This document shows, piece after piece, positions 53,140 to 61,830 of a stretch of DNA of 64,000 bases. Position 1 is the first letter of the stretch, and the number at the start of each line of letters is the position of its first letter. Under the pieces are notes generated by a model. It was not told where the DNA came from. It did not search any database and saw only the letters and a list, made by a program, of their open reading frames with translations. Both the position numbers and the translations under genes were made by a program. Source of the stretch: an uncultured Lachnospiraceae bacterium (GTDB lineage: Bacteria; Bacillota; Clostridia; Lachnospirales; Lachnospiraceae); NCBI GenBank assembly GCA_910579615.1, contig CAJTUA010000015.1, positions 50,540-114,539 of the forward strand, read 5' to 3'.

Positions 53140-53168
53140 ACTATAGCATAATCCCCAGATAAATTCAA
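53140..53168 (-). promoter_or_regulatory. Promoter of the antisense antitoxin RNA
   Basis: Minus strand TTGAAT (53163-53168), exactly 17 bases, TATAGT (53140-53145). Confidence 0.65.
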
Positions 53169-53294
53169 GAAAAAATTCCGTTAATGCAAACTGTTAGGAA
53201 AATAATATACCGCTGCCATCCGTGGCTCTACAGGATTGAAATAATCATCCGGGTTTTCTCTGGCTTCTATCAATTCCTGTCTGCATTGTTCTTT

Positions 53295-54629
53295 CTATGC
53301 GTAGTGGTACTTTTCTATATTCTGACGAAGAAAAACCAGTGCTACAATCATGGTGGTACCTTCCGCTATTGGTACTGCAAGCCATACGCCCGTTACGCCC
53401 AAAACATTCGGCAATATAAGCAACAGCACTGTAATCAGTCCAAAAGTCCGCAGGAATGACAAAATTGCTGACAGCTTTCCATTTGATAATGCTGTAAATG
53501 TGGCAGAGGTAAAAATATTCAGCCCGCAAAACAGAAAACTAAAGGGAAAAATCAAAAATCCGTTTCGTGAAATTTCATAAACAGGCGTTCCCTTTTCTGC
53601 AAAAATACCAACCAATGGCGAACCAAAAATAAAGGCTACCGCAAATACAGAAACAGAAACAAAGATAATGAACCGTATACAAATTAAAAATACATTCTTT
53701 AACTGTTTTTCGTCCTGCTTCCCATAATTATAGCTGATAACAGGGGCTACTCCCATAGAAAAACCTATGTAAAGGGCACTCAATAAAAACTGCGTATAGA
53801 TAATGATTGTGATTGCCGCAACTCCGTTTTCTCCAAGCAGCTTCATCATAATTCGATTAAAAAGAAATGTTGTAACCGCTGTTGCCGCCTGACTTACCAT
53901 TTCCGAAAAACCATTGGTACAGCTTTCAGCCAATACGGAAAAGTCCATGGCTGGCTTCCTAAAATGCAGACTGTCTTTTTTTGTGGAAAAGAACCATAAT
54001 CCAATCACCGCCGGTATCATATAGCCAATGCCCGTACCAAACGCCGCTCCCTTAATGCCCATGTGAAGCGGTACCATAAAAATATAGTCCAGTAAAATAT
54101 TCGTGATTCCCGCGCTTACGCCAAGCACCATACCCATTCCGGGGCGTCCTGCTGTTACGATTAGATTTTGAAAAAGCACTTGCAGGATGCTTGCAGGCGT
54201 GAATAACAGCAGAATGAAAAGGTATTCTTTGCAGTATGGAAATAAAATACTGCCCGCTCCAAGCCCCCAGACAATCCTGTCAATAAAAGCTGTCCCCAAG
54301 ACTGCAATCAATACGCCTAACAAAATCCCCGCCAAGATCATCAGCGTAAAATCCTGTGCCGCTCTTCTTTGCTCTCCTGCTCCCATTTTGCGGGCTACTA
54401 TTGCGCTCCCTCCTGTTGCAAGCATAGTTCCAAGACCGACAATCAGATTGATAACAGGGCAGACAATATTCAATGCCGAAAGTGCATTTGTATCTACAAA
54501 TCGTGCTACAAAAATTGTGTCAACGACAGTATATAGTCCCATGAATATCATCATTAAAATTGTCGGGAATGCAAATTTCAGCAATGATTTTATTGTAAAG
54601 CTCTGTGATAATGGATTTATGTCATTCAT
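53295..54629 (-). CDS. MATE-family multidrug exporter (second)
   Basis: 444 residues, twelve membrane helices; MepA-like MATE protein (SLLKFAFPTILMMIFMGLY, then VDTIFVARFVDTNALSALN, PVISYNYGKQDEKQLKN). Exports drugs with a cation gradient. Its ATG at 54629 overlaps the end of the AraC-GNAT gene by eight bases and has GGAGGGC upstream, so the regulator and exporter are translated together. This suggests inducible resistance carried on the accessory region. Confidence 0.88.
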   Translation of the reverse strand: MNDINPLSQSFTIKSLLKFAFPTILMMIFMGLYTVVDTIFVARFVDTNALSALNIVCPVINLIVGLGTMLATGGSAIVARKMGAGEQRRAAQDFTLMILAGILLGVLIAVLGTAFIDRIVWGLGAGSILFPYCKEYLFILLLFTPASILQVLFQNLIVTAGRPGMGMVLGVSAGITNILLDYIFMVPLHMGIKGAAFGTGIGYMIPAVIGLWFFSTKKDSLHFRKPAMDFSVLAESCTNGFSEMVSQAATAVTTFLFNRIMMKLLGENGVAAITIIIYTQFLLSALYIGFSMGVAPVISYNYGKQDEKQLKNVFLICIRFIIFVSVSVFAVAFIFGSPLVGIFAEKGTPVYEISRNGFLIFPFSFLFCGLNIFTSATFTALSNGKLSAILSFLRTFGLITVLLLILPNVLGVTGVWLAVPIAEGTTMIVALVFLRQNIEKYHYA

Positions 54630-55479
54630 TCTCTTTGCCCTCCGATTTTTCTCTGTGAAGTATAAACCTCTGTGTCGGATAGCCATATTCAATCAGCAGT
54701 TCTGCTTCGGCAAAGCCAAGACTTCCCCATACCTCCCGATAGCCTGTGTCTGCCTTGTCGCCCTCCCTGAAAGTCGTCACGCTAATCTGTGCGGAACATG
54801 CAAGTTCATATAATGCTTTTTCACAAAATGCTTTCTCTATCCCGCTTTTCCGGTACTGCGGGTGCACCCCAAAGAAATCAATGCTCCCCGTCACCTCATG
54901 AAATGCCATAATCCCGATTGCCGTATCAGCATCTTTCAAAATCAATGCCCGCTTATTTTTGATATACTCCTGCAGCTGTTCAAGATATTGCTTCTCCTCC
55001 AAGTGCGGGAAGCCATCAATAACAAGGGGAACCAGTTCCATCCATTTGGGTATATCTCCCTGTGTTGCAAAGGCGATTTTATCCTGCCATTCTTTTTCCT
55101 CTAAATTTGCAGGATTTTCATTCAAGACATATCTTAGCTGCAATGGATAAAATTCCCCCTCCGCCCTGTACTGGTTAGGGGATTTTTTATACATGGCTTT
55201 GAAAATATCCGTAAAGGACTGTTGGCTCTCATATCCGGCAGAAAGCGCAATTTCAAGGATTGGTCTGTCGGAAAGTACAAGCAGTTTTGCGGCTTCGGTC
55301 AACTGGCGGCGTTGTACGTAAGTCTGGATTGTCAACCCTACCGTACCTGTGAACATTCGGTGTAAATGATATTTTGAATAATGTACAGCCCCCGCAACTG
55401 TTTCTAAGTCCAGTTTTTCGTACAGATGGCTTTCAATATAGTCGATTGCCGCCATTACATTTTTGATATTCCCCGGCAT
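54622..55479 (-). CDS. AraC-type regulator fused to a GNAT acetyltransferase-like domain
   Basis: 285 residues. The N-terminal AraC double HTH (about 1-105: YIESHLYEKLDLETVAGAVH, then ILEIALSAGYESQQSFTDIF) is linked to a C-terminal GNAT-like domain (about 165-280) with IGIMAFHEVTGSIDFFGVHP, the acetyl-CoA loop region YRKSGIEKAFCEKAL and GFAEAELLIEYGYPT. The second domain may sense or modify a ligand. It overlaps the MATE gene, its likely target. The ATG follows GGAGGAAGC; TATAAT lies upstream at about 55505-55510. Confidence 0.82.
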   Translation of the reverse strand: MPGNIKNVMAAIDYIESHLYEKLDLETVAGAVHYSKYHLHRMFTGTVGLTIQTYVQRRQLTEAAKLLVLSDRPILEIALSAGYESQQSFTDIFKAMYKKSPNQYRAEGEFYPLQLRYVLNENPANLEEKEWQDKIAFATQGDIPKWMELVPLVIDGFPHLEEKQYLEQLQEYIKNKRALILKDADTAIGIMAFHEVTGSIDFFGVHPQYRKSGIEKAFCEKALYELACSAQISVTTFREGDKADTGYREVWGSLGFAEAELLIEYGYPTQRFILHREKSEGKENE

Positions 55480-55804
55480 TGCAGCTTCCTCCTTTCCTTC
55501 TGCATTATAACAGGGTATTTTATTTTGTTTTTCATATATCTTGCGGTTTTAAGGGCAAGACCGAACAGCAGGAAGTGGCAAGGCGCATAAAAACTTGAAA
55601 AGACGGTACAGCCCTTGTAATCGGAGCTATGCCGCCTAATTTACAGCCTGTTCACATTACCCCTTACAACAGAAAAACGGTATGGTAAAATGAACCTATG
55701 GAACTAACAAAATACAATTTGCAGAAATAGAACATCTTTATTAAATGTTTCCATATCTCTCTGATATATATTCTCTCCTTTTAAAATAAAATTAGCAGGC
55801 TTTA
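55480..55804. other. Intergenic region with possible gene debris
   Basis: 325 bases. Near its right half short stop-ended frames on the plus strand (for instance GAMPPNLQPVHITPYNRK, ending TAA at 55686-55688) look like decayed coding sequence, but none can be assigned. The left part carries the -10 of the AraC-GNAT gene. The remainder is AT-rich and featureless. Confidence 0.35.
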
Positions 55805-56668
55805 TCATAATGCAATTTTCCTGATAATATTATTTTCCATATCAGCAATACTATATACATGTTCCATCATTTCGAATGTTTCTCTCAAATTACCTCTTGC
55901 ACTCTTCCAACCAATTCCATCCGTAAACCACACAAAGGTAAATCCATCAATAGTATCCGCTTCCTGTGAAAGCATCTTATAGCTTCTTGCGGTTTCATTG
56001 AGCTTTGAACCACCACCACCATAGAAATTAGTTTCAATGCCATAAATCATCCTATCTGTCTTGATTACAAAATCGAATCTCTTTGCAGCCTTACCCTGAT
56101 TAGAAATTGCAGATAAATCAACATTCCACTTTTCTTCAATGTCCTTAAGATACATTTCCTTGAAATAATTTACATCTTTTTCAAATCCCGCTGCCACAAT
56201 GTACTTCTCAACCAAATCTTCCATCTGGTGACCGCCACGATTTTTGCGACCATTAGAATCCAATCCAGTTTCGATACCCATGGCATAATCCACAAGATTG
56301 TTTACCAAATGATTTGCAATCATATTAAACAATCCAGTCTTACGCATGAATACCTTGTACTGTTCCGTACTGTAATTCATCTTTTTAAAGTTATACAAGA
56401 ATGCACCTTCTTCATCCTGAGCATATATTTCATATCCCCTTACCGCAAGAAGCACCGGAACACATTGCAATGTTTCCGGATATTTTGTCACTATCCTCTC
56501 GAAGTCTTCTTCAATATTTTTTGAGCCAATCAAAGAATTTAAAATATTCAATTCCACCTTGATTTCTTCTACATTTCTTACAACCTTTCCAAAGTCAATA
56601 TAGTAATCATAGCTTGATATACTCGGTCTGAATTTACTCAACCATTCATCAAAATCTCTATTTTCCAT
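55805..56668 (-). CDS. Type II restriction endonuclease, DpnII family (GATC)
   Basis: 287 residues. It matches the DpnII/MboI nuclease along the whole chain: NFDEWL-like RDFDEWLSKF at the start, LNILNSLIGSKNIEEDF, NHLVNNLVDYAMGIETGLDSNGRKNR, DLSAISNQGKAAKRFDFVIK, ETNFYGGGGSKLNETARSYK and NLRETFEMM. The Asp and Glu in RFDFVIKTDRMIYGIETNF fit the PD-(D/E)XK metal site. It cleaves unmethylated GATC. The ATG at 56668 overlaps the methylase end by 11 bases, after GGAGAAGG. Gene order methylase-methylase-nuclease is that of classic DpnII systems. Confidence 0.93.
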   Translation of the reverse strand: MENRDFDEWLSKFRPSISSYDYYIDFGKVVRNVEEIKVELNILNSLIGSKNIEEDFERIVTKYPETLQCVPVLLAVRGYEIYAQDEEGAFLYNFKKMNYSTEQYKVFMRKTGLFNMIANHLVNNLVDYAMGIETGLDSNGRKNRGGHQMEDLVEKYIVAAGFEKDVNYFKEMYLKDIEEKWNVDLSAISNQGKAAKRFDFVIKTDRMIYGIETNFYGGGGSKLNETARSYKMLSQEADTIDGFTFVWFTDGIGWKSARGNLRETFEMMEHVYSIADMENNIIRKIAL

Positions 56669-57461
56669 CTGCCACCTTCTCCAATCTTTTCTTAGAAATC
56701 TCCAGGTATTCTTCACTTACATCTATACCAATAAACTTCCGCCCAAATCGCACAGCCTCTACTCCGGTAGTTCCAGAACCACAAAAAGGATCTAATATAA
56801 CTTGTCCTTCTTCCGTAGATGCCAGTACAATCCTATTAAGTAAGTATTGCGGTTTCTGTGTAGGGTGCTTTCCTTCTGTTTTCTCTGAAGGTTTTGTCAG
56901 GGTTCCTGTCCACACATCCCTCATCTGCTTACCATCATTCATTTCTTTCATCTTGTGATAATCAAAAAAATGCCGGGACTTCTTTTCGTTTTTCTTTGCC
57001 CATAAAATGGTCTCCGTAGAATGTGTGAAACATCGACATGCTAAGTTTGGTGGTGGATTTGTTTTCTGCCATGTTATGTTATTGACTATCTTGAAGCCTT
57101 CTTGCTCCAATGCCATACCAATCGAATAAATATTATGTAATGTTCCTGAAATCCATATTGTGCCATTTGGCTTTAGCACTTTCTTACATAGCCTAATCCA
57201 CTTTCTGTTAAACTTATGTTTCTCTTCGACACTGGTTCTACTTTCCGAAAGTTTATCCCATGAGCCTTTATTTACTGAAACCATCTTACCACCCTGACAG
57301 GTAATGCCATCATTGCTTAAAAAGTACGGCGGATCTGCAAATATCATATCTACAGATTCAGGCTTCATTTTTGTTAGAATCTTAAACGAATCACCTACAA
57401 TTAACTGTAATTCATCCGTCCCGAAATATAATGGCACTTTTTTTGTAAATAAGTTTTCCAT
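56658..57461 (-). CDS. dpnA: DpnA-type adenine methyltransferase (beta group)
   Basis: 267 residues. N6-adenine methylase with motif IV FADPPYFLSNDGI near 41-53 first and the SAM motif DPFCGSGTTGVEAVRFGRKFIGID near 220-243 last, i.e. the beta arrangement of M2.DpnII. In DpnII systems this enzyme also methylates single-stranded DNA and protects incoming DNA. It lies 13 bases downstream of the Dam-like methylase and overlaps the nuclease gene. Confidence 0.92.
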   Translation of the reverse strand: MENLFTKKVPLYFGTDELQLIVGDSFKILTKMKPESVDMIFADPPYFLSNDGITCQGGKMVSVNKGSWDKLSESRTSVEEKHKFNRKWIRLCKKVLKPNGTIWISGTLHNIYSIGMALEQEGFKIVNNITWQKTNPPPNLACRCFTHSTETILWAKKNEKKSRHFFDYHKMKEMNDGKQMRDVWTGTLTKPSEKTEGKHPTQKPQYLLNRIVLASTEEGQVILDPFCGSGTTGVEAVRFGRKFIGIDVSEEYLEISKKRLEKVADGK

Positions 57462-57474
57462 TATCTCAACCCCT

Positions 57475-58308
57475 CTAATAATTACATATAATTACTTCTT
57501 CCCCGACTCTGTTGGATGCATCCGAATTAATCATACGCTTAACAATTATAGCATCTATCTTGTAACCCTTGTTTCCATACAACTCATTTATCAAGTCAGT
57601 ATTATGATTTGTAAGCATGCAGTAACATCCTCTGGCTGTTAATTCATCATATAACTTCGCCAGCCTCTTATGACTATCTATGTCAAATCCCTCTTTCGTA
57701 TATGATTCAAAAGATGTCGGAAGCAATGGTGCATATGGGCTGTCGAGAAAGACAAAATCTCCCTTTTTCGCATCCTTGCAAGCCTCCTCGAAATCACCAT
57801 CGATGATGGTTACTCCTTGAAGATATTTGGAAATCTCCATAATGGCATTTTCATCAACAGATGCCCTGCGGCTATTGTTATACGGAACATTAAATAATCC
57901 CTTACCATTCACACGATATAAACCATTAAAACAATGCTTATTAATAAATACAAACAATGCAGCTAATTCCACATCATATTCTGCTTTCATCAACTTGTCA
58001 TTATAATGTTCCCTGAGAGAATAATAGTATTTCTTACCATCTTCCCACATTTCTTCATCCAACTTGTTAACAGTCTTCAAAAATGCATCGGGTGCATTAC
58101 ATATCTGCTTGTATGCATTAATCAATGCCTTGTTTATATCATTTATCAGAGCATTTGTAGGTAGAAATTCAAAAACAACTGCACCTCCTCCTACAAATGG
58201 CTCATAATAATCATTATACTTTTCAGGCATCCGTTCCTTTATTTGCGGAATTAACTGACGCTTACCGCCAGCCCATTTCACAAACGGAGCAACACTTGAA
58301 TTACTCAT
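57475..58308 (-). CDS. dpnM: DpnM/Dam-type adenine methyltransferase (alpha group)
   Basis: 277 residues. SAM motif PFVKWAGGKRQLIPQI near 8-23, PFVGGGAVVFEFLP, and catalytic DSPYAPL near 193-199, with the alpha order of Dam and M1.DpnII. Methylates adenine in GATC. It is the first gene of the methylase-methylase-nuclease operon, so protection is made before cutting. The ATG follows AGAGG. A promoter lies at 58357-58385, and immediately upstream of it is an element shared with the regulator promoter. Confidence 0.93.
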   Translation of the reverse strand: MSNSSVAPFVKWAGGKRQLIPQIKERMPEKYNDYYEPFVGGGAVVFEFLPTNALINDINKALINAYKQICNAPDAFLKTVNKLDEEMWEDGKKYYYSLREHYNDKLMKAEYDVELAALFVFINKHCFNGLYRVNGKGLFNVPYNNSRRASVDENAIMEISKYLQGVTIIDGDFEEACKDAKKGDFVFLDSPYAPLLPTSFESYTKEGFDIDSHKRLAKLYDELTARGCYCMLTNHNTDLINELYGNKGYKIDAIIVKRMINSDASNRVGEEVIICNY

Positions 58309-58356
58309 TTCGATTCCTCTTTTCTATGTCCATAATGGGCGAGTTTTTACATATCC

Positions 58357-58385
58357 ATTATACTTACAAACATACAAAATAACAA
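58357..58385 (-). promoter_or_regulatory. Promoter of the DpnII-type operon
   Basis: Minus strand TTGTTA (58380-58385), 17 bases, perfect TATAAT (58357-58362). Confidence 0.6.
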
Positions 58386-58391
58386 CCAAAA

Positions 58392-58416
58392 CTTTCACTC
58401 TTTGTGAATTATCTCA
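58392..58416. promoter_or_regulatory. Shared element A upstream of the dpnM promoter
   Basis: 25 bases reading CTTTCACTCTTTGTGAAT then TATCTCA on the plus strand. It contains the palindrome TTCAC-N5-GTGAA (58394-58408). Near-identical copies lie before the HTH gene. Probable operator of the adjacent HTH protein. Confidence 0.55.
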
Positions 58417-59143
58417 CTTCTGAAACACAAATATATACTCATGTGCCAGAAGCAAAAAATTATTATTTTGTTTTTCCCAAGAATCAGTAGAACGACAATT
58501 GTGCTGCTCTTTAATTATTATCTCCTTATTTACAAAACCTGCCTGCAAAAAGCATTCCATCATACGGAATCCTAATGGAATAACTTTTCCATGCTTTCTT
58601 ATATCCCCAATCATTACAGCACATATTTTTCCTTTCTTCAAAACACGATATGCCACATTTGCCACCTTCTGCATCTCATTCAAAAACTCTGCCACACCAA
58701 GCAATGATATATCCCCTTCTATCCCTTTACTATATTCGATGATATTGGCATATGGTGGATGCGTACAAATAAAGTCAATTCGACTATCTTTGATAAAATG
58801 CAAGTCCGTAGCATTCCCATTTCGTGTAAAAATTTTTGAATTTGTTTCACATTGGAATTGCAAATTTGTTTCAGAGATTGAAACAGATTGCGGATTGATG
58901 TCAACACCTACCGCATGACGATTGAGTAACTTTGCCTCTACTAAGGTTGTTCCACTACCCATAAATTGATCCAGAACCCAATCACCGGGATTCGAATAAC
59001 GAAGTATCAAATTTCTTGGTACATATGGTGACCAATTCCCCCGATACTTTCCTGAATGCGTTGCCCAGCTTCCCCTATCCGGAAACGACCAGACTGTCGT
59101 AGATTCAAGCTTAAAATTATTTGGTTGTAAACTTATAAGACAT
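58414..59143 (-). CDS. DNA methyltransferase, reading frame interrupted near the start
   Basis: The intact frame gives at least 199 codons from a TTG at 59010 and stays open without any ATG, GTG or TTG up to about 59199. Conserved methylase sequence continues upstream of that TTG (WSFPDRGSWATH, YRGNWSPYVPRN), so the true start is earlier. The ATG at 59143, behind AAGAAGG, reads MSYKFTTK and meets a stop; one base too many near 59118 separates it from the main frame. Motifs are DQFMGSGTTLVEAKLLNRHAVGVD (SAM) and ICTHPPYANIIEYSK (catalytic, HPPY). Probable accessory N4- or N6-methylase, possibly inactive. The coordinates span both frames. Confidence 0.6.
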
Positions 59144-59230
59144 TCCCCCTTCTTATCATTGTAGTTGCGCCATTCATTGATGATAGCAATAAGTCTACAT
59201 CAATTCTCCAAAAAAATCCACCTCTAATTT

Positions 59231-59294
59231 CTTTCACAATAAGTGAATTTATATAAAACCTTTCTCATGAGATAATATTCACAAACAGCGAAAG
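59231..59294. promoter_or_regulatory. Shared elements B1 and B2 in the divergent R-M promoter region
   Basis: B1 (59231-59249) carries CTTTCAC-N5-GTGAATT, the same core as element A. B2 (59268-59294, minus orientation) reads CTTTCGCTGTTTGTGAAT, AT, TATCTCA, differing from A at two bases and a two-base insertion. B2 covers a GATAAT -10-like sequence and ends at the ribosome site of the HTH gene. The pattern fits autoregulation by that protein. Confidence 0.55.
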
Positions 59295-59304
59295 AGGTGT
59301 TTGT

Positions 59305-59547
59305 ATGCGTTTCATTAACGACACTGAACTATATTGTGTTATAGGTTCAAATATAAAACATTACAGAGAACAAGCTAAACTAACACAGGTACAACTCGCG
59401 GAACAAGCTCAAATCAGCATCAGCTATCTTTCTAAAATCGAGGCTGCCGGATGTAATAAAAGCTTATCCATATCTGTTTTGAATCAGATTGCCAATGTAT
59501 TAAATGTTGAAATAAGTGAATTTTTTAAGGAGGTAGATACCGAATGA
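59305..59547 (+). CDS. XRE-family HTH regulator, possible R-M controller protein
   Basis: 80 residues, one HTH_3 domain (GSNIKHYREQAKLTQVQLAE, then ISISYLSKIEAAGCNKSLSI, then LNVEISEFFKEV). Its size and position beside a restriction-modification operon fit a controller (C) protein. The ATG follows AAAGAGGTG. Its stop overlaps the next gene by four bases (ATGA). Shared elements A, B1 and B2 are its most likely binding sites. Confidence 0.8.
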   Translation: MRFINDTELYCVIGSNIKHYREQAKLTQVQLAEQAQISISYLSKIEAAGCNKSLSISVLNQIANVLNVEISEFFKEVDTE

Positions 59548-60155
59548 CCTATGATGAAATGAAAAAAATTGTTTTAGACCTTCCTTTTGATACTATGACC
59601 CAAGTCTACAACAACAAAGAACAAGCAATTCTAATTTATCGTCCCAGCACATTGTCTGAACGATTTAAAAATTATGATGTTAATACAAATTTTCAAATTT
59701 TTCTTAGAATAGGTGATGACAAACCATTCCGTCCGAATCACTTGCGCCTGCTTATGGATTTAAAATTGCGGGTCAGGGAATTTCCACAAACCAGAGAAGC
59801 GCTTCTCGTCGCTTTTGACAAAATCTTTTATGGAGAGAAACCTTTAGATGCAATCAAATCATTAACCCATATTCATTTTACACAATATATCAATCCGATT
59901 GATATTACGGCTATATTGGCTCAATTATTTATAATTGAACAAGATATCGGATATGGTGGCAAAAGTACATTTGACCCACCATCACTATACATACATGGTT
60001 GGATTCGCACATTTATTGAAGCCAATCAAGAAATAGACCAAGTAGTATATCGCATCTGCAGAAATACACCTCCCGCTGTAAAATATACATGTCAAGATAA
60101 CAAAAACCATCCTAAATATAATCCAAATGCACCGTTGCTCTGGTATGTAGACTAA
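59544..60155 (+). CDS. Unknown 203-residue protein coupled to the HTH gene
   Basis: I do not recognise a family. The protein is soluble, with an N-terminal mixed region (MTYDEMKKIVLDLPFDTM), a middle basic helix LRLLMDLKLRVREFPQTREA, and a C-terminal part with GYGGKSTFDPPSLYIHGWIR and YRICRNTPPAVKY. There is no signal, membrane helix or nuclease motif I can name. It overlaps the HTH gene by four bases, so the two are translated together, and it is divergent from the methylases. Candidate accessory factor of the R-M island: regulator, inhibitor, modifier or an unrelated defence effector. A terminator follows at 60316-60350. Confidence 0.7.
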   Translation: MTYDEMKKIVLDLPFDTMTQVYNNKEQAILIYRPSTLSERFKNYDVNTNFQIFLRIGDDKPFRPNHLRLLMDLKLRVREFPQTREALLVAFDKIFYGEKPLDAIKSLTHIHFTQYINPIDITAILAQLFIIEQDIGYGGKSTFDPPSLYIHGWIRTFIEANQEIDQVVYRICRNTPPAVKYTCQDNKNHPKYNPNAPLLWYVD

Positions 60156-60352
60156 GAATGTGGTAAGATGCCTCACCATAAGCATTTTAGCAAAGTCTTA
60201 CGCAAGATACAACACAGAAAGTATATGTAATTAGTGTTGTTCTAATGTTATAGTGGTGCTATGCGTCAAAATTTGTGACATTTTAAAGAAATTATTGACC
60301 ACCTAGAAAATAAAGAAAACCCCCGAAAATACTGGACTTTCGGGAGTTTTGC
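60156..60352. other. Intergenic region between the 203-aa gene and the integrative element
   Basis: AT-rich, no gene seen. It includes the terminator at 60316-60350. The left end of the element probably falls between here and the integrase stop at 60524. Confidence 0.4.
60316..60350. terminator. Hairpin terminator
   Basis: Arms AAAACCCCCGAAA/TTTCGGGAGTTTT with one mismatch and a 9-base loop; the T-rich end serves the plus strand. Confidence 0.7.
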
Positions 60353-60523
60353 ATACTTTTTGAAATTGATATAAAATTATCTCTTGGAGAACTGCGGCGC
60401 ACGTCTCGCTGCCTTGAGGCCGTACTAAAATTCTCTTAGTGCCGTTTTCCCTTGATTTTTCGGGCTTTTTTGAACTTCTCCCCACTGGTTGTCCTATCCC
60501 TTAACCAAACAAATTGGTGCATT

Positions 60524-61735
60524 TTAACTGGAAAATGCCTGATGAAATGCCCCATTCACCACCGCAAAAAGTTCCTCTGGCTTGTTATACTTCGCCTTTG
60601 CATAGATGTCCATAGTTGTTTTGCTATTTTCATGTCCGGCAAGGTACTGAACCGTCTTAGGGTCAACACCGGAATACAGCAAGTTGGTGATATAGGTATG
60701 GCGCAGCAAATGTGGCGTCACATGGAAATCCAGTGTATATTGAATCTTGGGGTTGTTTTTCTGTGTCATCCCCAGCGCCGGTGTGACAGTATACTTAATG
60801 CTCTGCCCATTTACATATTTATAATAGTTGCGCGCCTGGGTAGAGCGAACCACCACATACTGCCATACCCTTTGAAACTGCGATGCGGATAACGGTTCCC
60901 CGTTGCTGTCGGAAATCACATATTCTGATGCAGAGGTTTCTTTGACTTCCCGCAGGTAGTCCGCCAGACATTTGGGAATCGGTATGTCCCTTCGAGCTGC
61001 TTTCGTTTTCAATGTGGTGGAAATCACTGGCCTGTTATGTTCTGTGCGCCATGCCCGCCGCACAGAGATATATGGTGTGGGTGCATCCAGAAAAACACAA
61101 TCCCATTGCAAGGCAAGTGCTTCTTCCCGGCGCAGGCCCGAATACAGACCGATCATAACAAAGAGTTGTGGCGGAAGTCCTTTCACTGTATCCAGCAGCA
61201 CTTTTACCTGTTGATCTGTCAGTGCCTCTTTTTTCTGTATCGGCTTTCCGCCCTTTGATGAGATTCCCACGCAAGGGTTATGTTGAAGTAATTGGCTACG
61301 CTCTGCCGAACAGAAAATGCACTTAATGAGCATATTTACCGTATTATACAAACCCGCAGATTTTTTTGACAGTGGCACAAGTGCCAGCCGAATGTCATCT
61401 GCCGTTACTTCCTCCATATACATATCGCCCATAGGCTTGATGATGTAATTATTCATATTGGAAGTATAACCCTTCAATGTGGCAGCGGACACCTTGGCAG
61501 ACTGCATCAGCAACCACTTCCCACAATACTCTGCAACTGTAGGATGTTCCCGATGAAAGATTATCTCCTCCACCTGACGTTTTGCCTCTGCCTGCTTTTC
61601 ATACAATTCTTCGCAGGTGGTTGCGTATAAGCTCACCTGTTTCCCATCAGCATCCAGAATCCGTGTCCGGTAATACTGTACTCCCTTTCGCATGACTGTT
61701 CCGTATTGAGGTATTGTTGTTTTCTTTTTAGCCAT
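60524..61735 (-). CDS. Tyrosine recombinase/integrase (first copy)
   Basis: 403 residues. An N-terminal AP2-like/arm-binding region (IPQYGTVMRKGVQYYRTRI) is followed by a SAM-like core-binding domain (about 65-165) and a catalytic domain (about 175-395) with Arg in YSGLRREEALALQW, His-x-x-Arg in TPHLLRHTYITNLL, the later His in LAGHENSKTTMDIYAKA, and the nucleophile Tyr in DIYA. Should excise and integrate the element. The ATG follows AAGGAAGG. It lies nearest the presumed element end. Confidence 0.92.
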   Translation of the reverse strand: MAKKKTTIPQYGTVMRKGVQYYRTRILDADGKQVSLYATTCEELYEKQAEAKRQVEEIIFHREHPTVAEYCGKWLLMQSAKVSAATLKGYTSNMNNYIIKPMGDMYMEEVTADDIRLALVPLSKKSAGLYNTVNMLIKCIFCSAERSQLLQHNPCVGISSKGGKPIQKKEALTDQQVKVLLDTVKGLPPQLFVMIGLYSGLRREEALALQWDCVFLDAPTPYISVRRAWRTEHNRPVISTTLKTKAARRDIPIPKCLADYLREVKETSASEYVISDSNGEPLSASQFQRVWQYVVVRSTQARNYYKYVNGQSIKYTVTPALGMTQKNNPKIQYTLDFHVTPHLLRHTYITNLLYSGVDPKTVQYLAGHENSKTTMDIYAKAKYNKPEELFAVVNGAFHQAFSS

Positions 61736-61830
61736 CTTGGACCTTCCTTTCTTGAAATGTGCAGCCTATGTACTTACACTCTCTTTTTATCAGAAAGTCC
61801 CAATTTAATCAAAGATACGGCCAGCCTAAA

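Noticed and set aside
55599..55688. Short plus frame that might be the tail of a decayed mobile-element gene
   Set aside because: Only about 30 codons, no start, and I could not tie it to a family with confidence; noted only as possible debris.
60303..60485. 60-codon minus frame between terminator and integrase
   Set aside because: It runs through the terminator hairpin, has no ribosome site, and reads as low-complexity Arg/Lys/Ser sequence.
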